From Neglectibacter timonensis (GTDB taxonomy: Bacteria; Bacillota; Clostridia; Oscillospirales; Acutalibacteraceae): 64,000 nucleotides of DNA. Position numbers and translations under genes: made by a program. The stretch is taken from positions 729,524 to 793,523 of the forward strand of contig NZ_LT160639.1 of the NCBI RefSeq assembly GCF_900048895.1. Direction: 5' to 3'. Under the pieces are notes generated by a model. The model had not been told where the DNA came from, searched no databases, and was given only the letters and a program-made list of their open reading frames with translations. Positions 59,293 through 64,000 of this stretch are shown here, in pieces. Position 1 is the first letter of the stretch; every line of letters starts with the position of its first letter.

Positions 59293-61728
59293 TCAATTTC
59301 CATCCTTCTTCCATATCTCCGCAAGAGTCTGATAAAGCAATCTGGGGTCAATTGGCTTTGCCAGGTGCCCATTCATGCCTGCCTCATAGGCGCGCACAAC
59401 GTCTTCATGAAAGGCATCCGCAGTCATCGCAAGGATGGGGATGGTTTTAGCTCTTTCATGGTTGGATTTCCGGATTGCCCGAGTCGCCTCATACCCGTCC
59501 ATCACAGGCATCTGCACATCCATCAAAATGAGATCGTATTTATCCCCATCGGCCAAAAAGCGCTCCAACGCCTCCCGTCCGTTTTCCGCGCAGTCCACGT
59601 TCATTTCAGCCATTTTCAGCAACTCCACAGCAATTTCCCGGTTCAGGACGTTGTCTTCCACCAACAGAACACAACAGCCTGCCAATTCCGGCCAATTCCT
59701 CTCCTCACCTTGGGAAGAGGCCATAGCCACCTTGCTGAGCCCGGTGACGGAGAGTAGGGCATTGTACAGGGTAGAGGCGAAAATCGGCTTGGAAAGGAAC
59801 CCGTTGGCGCCCGCCTCTCTGGCGCTTTTCTCGATCGAACTCCAGTCATACGCCGTCATGATGATGACAGTGGTATCGGGCCCCACCAATTCCCGTATGC
59901 GCCGGGTTACCTCGATGCCGTCGATATCCGGCATCTTCCAATCGATGAGACATACGTCAAAATCCTCCCCGACTTGGTGGGCGAGGCGGACCTTCTCAAT
60001 TCCCTCTTCACCTGTCAGCGCCCAGTCAGACACAATTCCCAAGTTCTTCAGCAGCAGGGCCGCATGGATGCAGCTGTCGCGGTCGTCATCGGCAACCATC
60101 ACTTTCAGCGCCTCCAGCTCTGGCTGCTGATAGTGCTGTTGACCGTCGCCGTCCGCCGGGACATCAAAATCCAGTTCAACGGCAAAGGTGGTTCCGACCT
60201 CTATCTCGCTTTTTACCGAGATGGTGCCGCCCATCAGGGTGACCAGATTTTTCGTGATCGCCATGCCAAGGCCGGTGCCGCCAAACTTCTGGCCGGTGGC
60301 TGCGCTTTCCTGCTCAAAGGGGATGAACAGCCGATCCAAAAACTCCCTGTTCATGCCAATCCCTGTGTCGCTTACGGAAAACCGCAGCCGCACACGGCTC
60401 CTCTTCCGCTGCAGCTGCCGGATTTCCAGGCGGATGGAACCGCCTGCAGGTGTAAACTTCAGCGCATTGGTAAGGAGGTTCAAAAGAACCTGGTTCAGCC
60501 GCAGCGGGTCGCCGATCAGCACCGTCCCGGTCAAGTCCACCAGCGGGACGGTGAAGGTCAGGCCTTTTTCCACAGCCTGGGGATATATAATAGAGGTAAG
60601 CTGCTCCGCGACAGTCTCCAGATTGAAGGCCTCGTGGGCAATTTTCATCTTTCCCTCGTCGATTTTTGACATATCCAAAATATCGTTGATCAGGGTCATC
60701 AAATGCTTGGAGGAATACCCTATTTTTTCCAGGCAGTCCTTCACTCTCTGACGGTCCTCGATATAGGCGGCTGCAATGGTGGTCATGCCTATAATCGCAT
60801 TCATGGGGGTGCGGATCTCATGGGACATCCGGGAAAGAAATTCCGATTTAGCCCGGTTGGCCCGCTCTGCCACTGTAAGAGCATCCTTCAAAGCTTCAGC
60901 CTGTTCCGTCAGTCTGCGCTGAATTTCCCGAAGCTCCGTCACGTCGGTGATGTCGATACAGATGGCCAGATAAACAGGGCAGCCGTCCTGCCAGTTTACG
61001 CAGGAGGCATTGACCTGCAGCCAGAGGGCCTTTCCATTGCGGCTCATCACATTCATCACGAACTGTACCGGCTCCCCACAGAGAAGCTTTTCCCGATTTT
61101 CCTGAATTGAAGTCCAATTGGCCTTGATATTTTTCAAGTGCAGGGGGTTCTCTCCATTTTCTCCATCGCCAAAATATTCTATAAAACGCCTGTTCCCTTC
61201 CAGCAGCTTCAAACTGAGATCCTGGCCCACCCGGTATTTGGCCACAAAGCCCGGCAGGCTCTCATAGGTGACCGACTGCTCTCTCTGCATTTGCACGATG
61301 CCGTCAACATTGGTCAACACCGAATAGGCCACTTGATACCCATTGATATACTCATCGGCAAACTGTGTAGAGAATTGAACCCAGATAAAATCCCCGTTTT
61401 TCCGGCGAAACCGGGAGAGCAGCCGGTATCCCTTCTGATGTGCGGCCAGAGCCCCCAAAACTGCTTCCGTCAGCTCCTTCCACTCCTCGGGATCGTCCCT
61501 GTAGTAAAGGTCGGGCCGGTTGTGAAAAGTTGCTTCATATTCCTCTTTGGACCATCCGGTAAACTCATAATAAAATTTATTGGCCCAGATCAGGGTGAAA
61601 TGTTCATCCAACAGATGCTTGCTGACACTGACTCCCAATAACTCCATCAGCGTGCTGTATTCATAGTCTGCAGGTGCAAAACGCGGTCCGTCCTTTTCTT
61701 CTGCTAACTCCTGTCTCTGCTCGCTCAT
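59293..61728 (-). CDS. Hybrid sensor histidine kinase (PAS-PAS-HisKA-HATPase-REC-REC)
   Basis: The 811-residue soluble protein has two PAS domains (about 25-150 and 160-280), a short coiled coil and HisKA with H303 in SRMSHEIRTPMNAIIG. It then has HATPase (N-box NQVLLNLLTNALKFT, DTGIGM, GTGLGM) and two receiver domains with D596 (CLIDWKMPDIDG) and D737 (LMDVQMPVMDG). No membrane segment, HPt domain or output domain is present. Such kinases are frequent in gut clostridia. ATG 61728 overlaps the stop of a decayed upstream frame. Confidence 0.94.
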   Translation of the reverse strand: MSEQRQELAEEKDGPRFAPADYEYSTLMELLGVSVSKHLLDEHFTLIWANKFYYEFTGWSKEEYEATFHNRPDLYYRDDPEEWKELTEAVLGALAAHQKGYRLLSRFRRKNGDFIWVQFSTQFADEYINGYQVAYSVLTNVDGIVQMQREQSVTYESLPGFVAKYRVGQDLSLKLLEGNRRFIEYFGDGENGENPLHLKNIKANWTSIQENREKLLCGEPVQFVMNVMSRNGKALWLQVNASCVNWQDGCPVYLAICIDITDVTELREIQRRLTEQAEALKDALTVAERANRAKSEFLSRMSHEIRTPMNAIIGMTTIAAAYIEDRQRVKDCLEKIGYSSKHLMTLINDILDMSKIDEGKMKIAHEAFNLETVAEQLTSIIYPQAVEKGLTFTVPLVDLTGTVLIGDPLRLNQVLLNLLTNALKFTPAGGSIRLEIRQLQRKRSRVRLRFSVSDTGIGMNREFLDRLFIPFEQESAATGQKFGGTGLGMAITKNLVTLMGGTISVKSEIEVGTTFAVELDFDVPADGDGQQHYQQPELEALKVMVADDDRDSCIHAALLLKNLGIVSDWALTGEEGIEKVRLAHQVGEDFDVCLIDWKMPDIDGIEVTRRIRELVGPDTTVIIMTAYDWSSIEKSAREAGANGFLSKPIFASTLYNALLSVTGLSKVAMASSQGEERNWPELAGCCVLLVEDNVLNREIAVELLKMAEMNVDCAENGREALERFLADGDKYDLILMDVQMPVMDGYEATRAIRKSNHERAKTIPILAMTADAFHEDVVRAYEAGMNGHLAKPIDPRLLYQTLAEIWKKDGN

Positions 61729-62110
61729 ACCAATGGCTCCTTCCGCCGGTATCTCATGTCACGCATTCCTGTTTCAGGATTCGGACTGTCTCCCCACTCC
61801 GCCCGCTGTTCCATAGAACGGATCATTTTTTTCAACAGCTGTTTTGCTTTTACAGATTCGGAGAGAGGCCATACCATTCCGCCATCCGTGTACTTCTTCG
61901 TATCCCCGTCAAAAGCTCATACGCCTCTGCAGTATATCCTTGTTCCAGCCTGACAGCCATACCGGAAAAATGTCCCCATCATTTTTACTGCGCTTCCTGC
62001 CAACATCATGGCTCTTCTGTTTTCAGCCGTTGCCCGGCCGTCTGATTTTATCTGCATCTTCCCCAGCTGGGTACAGTTTTCCAGAAGCCGGAGCAACCTT
62101 GTTCATGTTA
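61725..62110 (-). pseudogene. Frame-broken small gene directly upstream of the hybrid kinase
   Basis: Minus-strand translation gives coherent pieces in different frames: LLRLLENCTQLGKMQIKSDG and MMLAGSAVKMMGTFFRYG, then YTAEAYELLTGIRRSTRMAE, then SVKAKQLLKKMIRSMEQRAE and MRYRRKEPLV. The last ends in TGA overlapping the kinase ATG (ATGA). The pieces read as one amphipathic protein broken by two frameshifts. No family is recognised. The remaining bases up to 62202 hold no gene. Confidence 0.5.
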
Positions 62111-62211
62111 GTTTTTTTATTATATCACGCAGTTCTGAAAAACTCAACTGGCTTCTGGAAATCCCAGCTTGAAAATGGTATCATATAATAAAATCGGCAG
62201 CGGTGGTGAGA

Positions 62212-63684
62212 ATGGATTTCATGGAAGACAGAAACCAAATTTCAAACCTCATTTATAACTATTTTTTCAACCGTCTGATCTTCTGCTCTTACCAATACGG
62301 AGAGCAGCTTCCCCCAATTGACACGCTGTGCAACGAGTTCGGCGTTTCGCCCCAAACAGTGAAGACTGCGCTGCGCTGCCTTCGGGAAGAGGGGTACATC
62401 GACATGCACAGAGGGCGCCCCACCACTGTTATCTTCCAGCAGACCCTGGAGAACGCCATGCAGCTGTCTCAGGACTACTTTATCCTGCGCAGGGACGCTT
62501 ATCTTGACCTGCAGAACTGTGCGGGCCTGCTGTTTCCCACCCTGTTGGCCGCAGGATTTCAGCGTATCGAAAGAAACAAGTTCCCTTATCTCTCAAGGCT
62601 GGCTGAACGGCCATCTATCAATGATGTGCTCCATTTTTTCAGCTGCGTCCTGCAGAGCCTGGACAATCCCCTTGTGATGAATCTCTATTGGGAGATTACT
62701 GTTTTCTGGGGAATGCCATTCCTCAAATACAGTAAATCAAACTTACCAATCCACCGGGATTTCCTTCAGGACCGGATGCAGTCTCTCCTACTGCTCGCCC
62801 AGCGGCAGGCATGGGAACCTCTTATAGAGGAACTGGCCGCACTCCAGCGGGATACATTCGCCCCGTTTATCGCCGAGCTGGACACCAGGCCTCCTCTGCC
62901 GAAAGAAGAACAGATTCCTTTCTCCTGGAGTATCTACCGGGAACGGCCACAGTGCTGCTACAGCCTGGCAGGCAGGCTTTTACATGAGATTTACCTAGGA
63001 GAATACCGGGATTCCGCGTTTCTTCCCTCCTATCAGCGAATGGCTGAGAAATACAGCGTCTCCCTCAGCACCATCCGCCGTACGGTAGCTGTGCTGGATC
63101 AGCTTGGCGTCCTGCAGCCGGTGAATGGGAAGGGGGTGCGCGTCTTCTCCATTGGGGAACCCTGTAGGAAGCCGGATTTCAAAAGCCCAGCTGTCCGCCG
63201 GAACCTTTCCTACTTTGTCCAATCCTTCGAGATCCTCCTCTGTACCTGTGAACCGGTCTCATGTTCTGTTCTTGAATCCGTGCCGGCCGAAGCGGTGCGT
63301 CTGCTTACCGAACAATTTGAGCATAACCTGCGGTCTGGCATTCAGGAATTATCTTTGTGGCATTGGCTCCTTTTTGTGATAAAAAACACAAGGCTGCAAA
63401 GTCTGCGTGATATTTATGGCCGGATCTATAGCCTGTTTCTTTGGGGATATCCCCTGAAAGCCTCCCAACAGGAAAACAGGGAACAGGATGCAGGCATGTT
63501 AACCTTTACCAAACGCATCATTGTCTGCCTGAAGGACAATGACTTCTCTGGCTGCGGGATAGCTGTGCGCACATTACTTTCCCAGCAGTTCCCTTTGGCA
63601 GAGCAGTGCTTACTGCGTCACGGTATCCCGCCAGAAGAAATAAAGCTTTCCCCATCCATTCATCTGCTGCTCACGGGATCCTGA
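62212..63684 (+). CDS. Transcriptional regulator with two GntR-type winged-helix domains
   Basis: The 490-residue protein starts with a GntR-type wHTH (about 1-75): YGEQLPPIDTLCNEFGVSPQ and TVKTALRCLREEGYI. A second one lies at about 265-320: FLPSYQRMAEKYSVSLSTIR and VLDQLGVLQPVNGKGVRVF. The spacing region and C-terminus are helical with no recognised ligand fold. Two DNA-binding domains on one chain suggest binding to two half-sites or DNA looping. ATG 62212 follows GGTGGTGAG, and a -10-like TATAAT is at 62184-62189. It is divergent from the kinase. Confidence 0.88.
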   Translation: MDFMEDRNQISNLIYNYFFNRLIFCSYQYGEQLPPIDTLCNEFGVSPQTVKTALRCLREEGYIDMHRGRPTTVIFQQTLENAMQLSQDYFILRRDAYLDLQNCAGLLFPTLLAAGFQRIERNKFPYLSRLAERPSINDVLHFFSCVLQSLDNPLVMNLYWEITVFWGMPFLKYSKSNLPIHRDFLQDRMQSLLLLAQRQAWEPLIEELAALQRDTFAPFIAELDTRPPLPKEEQIPFSWSIYRERPQCCYSLAGRLLHEIYLGEYRDSAFLPSYQRMAEKYSVSLSTIRRTVAVLDQLGVLQPVNGKGVRVFSIGEPCRKPDFKSPAVRRNLSYFVQSFEILLCTCEPVSCSVLESVPAEAVRLLTEQFEHNLRSGIQELSLWHWLLFVIKNTRLQSLRDIYGRIYSLFLWGYPLKASQQENREQDAGMLTFTKRIIVCLKDNDFSGCGIAVRTLLSQQFPLAEQCLLRHGIPPEEIKLSPSIHLLLTGS

Positions 63685-63744
63685 TTCGCCTCATCCCGCA
63701 GGAATAAGGGGAATCAGGGTCCGTCCTGTCTTTCGGCTATAAAG

Positions 63745-63784
63745 AAAAGAGTTGAACCATTTTTTTAATGATTCAACTCTTTTT
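63745..63784 (+). terminator. Terminator of the GntR-type regulator
   Basis: AAAAGAGTTGAA (63745-63756) pairs perfectly with TTCAACTCTTTT (63772-63783), ending in a T run. Confidence 0.85.
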
Positions 63785-63866
63785 ACTTTGGCAAAAGCTA
63801 CTCGTCTCTTGATTTTTTCGTACCCGTTATTCTACAATAAAAAAACCAGAAAAGTAAAGTTTCTTC

Positions 63867-63894
63867 TTCACAGTGCAGAAATCTATGGTATAAT
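63867..63894 (+). promoter_or_regulatory. Promoter of a gene beyond the window
   Basis: TTCACA (63867-63872) and a perfect TATAAT (63889-63894) with a 16-bp spacer. No coding start is visible before the window ends at 64000, and nothing else is recognised in 63785-64000. Confidence 0.55.
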
Positions 63895-64000
63895 ACTGAC
63901 AATCCCCAATATTATGTCTACAAGTAGCCATTCTGTCCCTCCTAAAGCATTCTCTGGCGGGACAGTGCTTTTCCCCATAAAAATCCATTCAATACTGAAG

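Noticed and set aside
1-64000. CRISPR array, rRNA operon or riboswitch
   Set aside because: I looked for regularly spaced direct repeats, rRNA signatures and familiar riboswitch cores and saw none. A covariance-model search would be needed to exclude weak riboswitches.

Overview
The window looks like the chromosome of a strictly anaerobic, gut-type Firmicute of class Clostridia, probably Oscillospirales. This is inferred from oxygen-sensitive glycyl-radical enzymes, an anaerobic ribonucleotide reductase, a Firmicute-type galT, GntR and YesM/YesN-type regulators, and fairly high GC in the core genes. No rRNA, plasmid origin or CRISPR array was seen.

Layout. (1) 1-9.3 kb is core-like. A minus-strand run galT-comFC-tcdA-methyltransferase-folE-folP-folB-GNAT is followed by a GH25 hydrolase, a MATE exporter and tRNA-Ala(CGC). 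(2) 9.33-30.14 kb is an island bounded by the intact tRNA-Ala and, 20.8 kb away, a 59-nt copy of the tRNA 3' end with its own orphaned terminator. It carries a YesM/YesN-type two-component system, an ABC sugar importer with an in-frame amber stop in one permease, four Gfo/Idh/MocA oxidoreductases, a xylose-isomerase-like TIM-barrel enzyme, a glycyl radical enzyme (GRE) activase and an unusual GRE. It also has an IS5-family insertion with a 4-bp target duplication, a truncated serine recombinase and a DUF4143 ATPase. (3) 30.1-47.1 kb is visibly more AT-rich. It holds a minus-strand operon for an Opp-type importer with an AGE-family epimerase, a ceramidase-like hydrolase, an aldo/keto reductase and a zinc dehydrogenase. 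Two tandem LysR regulators, a MBL/MATE/MBL group and decayed mobile-element genes follow. (4) 47.5-64 kb is core-like again: a lipoprotein, a diguanylate cyclase, an ATP-grasp protein, a bicupin, nrdG, an nrdD fused to a glutaredoxin-like domain behind paired NrdR boxes, two uroporphyrinogen-decarboxylase-like proteins, a VOC protein, a nitroreductase, a hybrid histidine kinase and a double-winged-helix regulator.

The most interesting system is the GRE island. Sensing (YesM/N), uptake (SBP and permeases), oxidation or reduction of a sugar-like ring (four Gfo/Idh/MocA), epimerisation or elimination (TIM barrel) and radical chemistry (GRE plus activase) are encoded on one strand. The GRE has an intact glycyl-radical loop, but its active-site Cys is followed by His-Trp rather than the x-Glu of GRE dehydratases. 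I read it as an undescribed anaerobic route for an unusual sugar, cyclitol or glycoside. The substrate cannot be read from the sequence.
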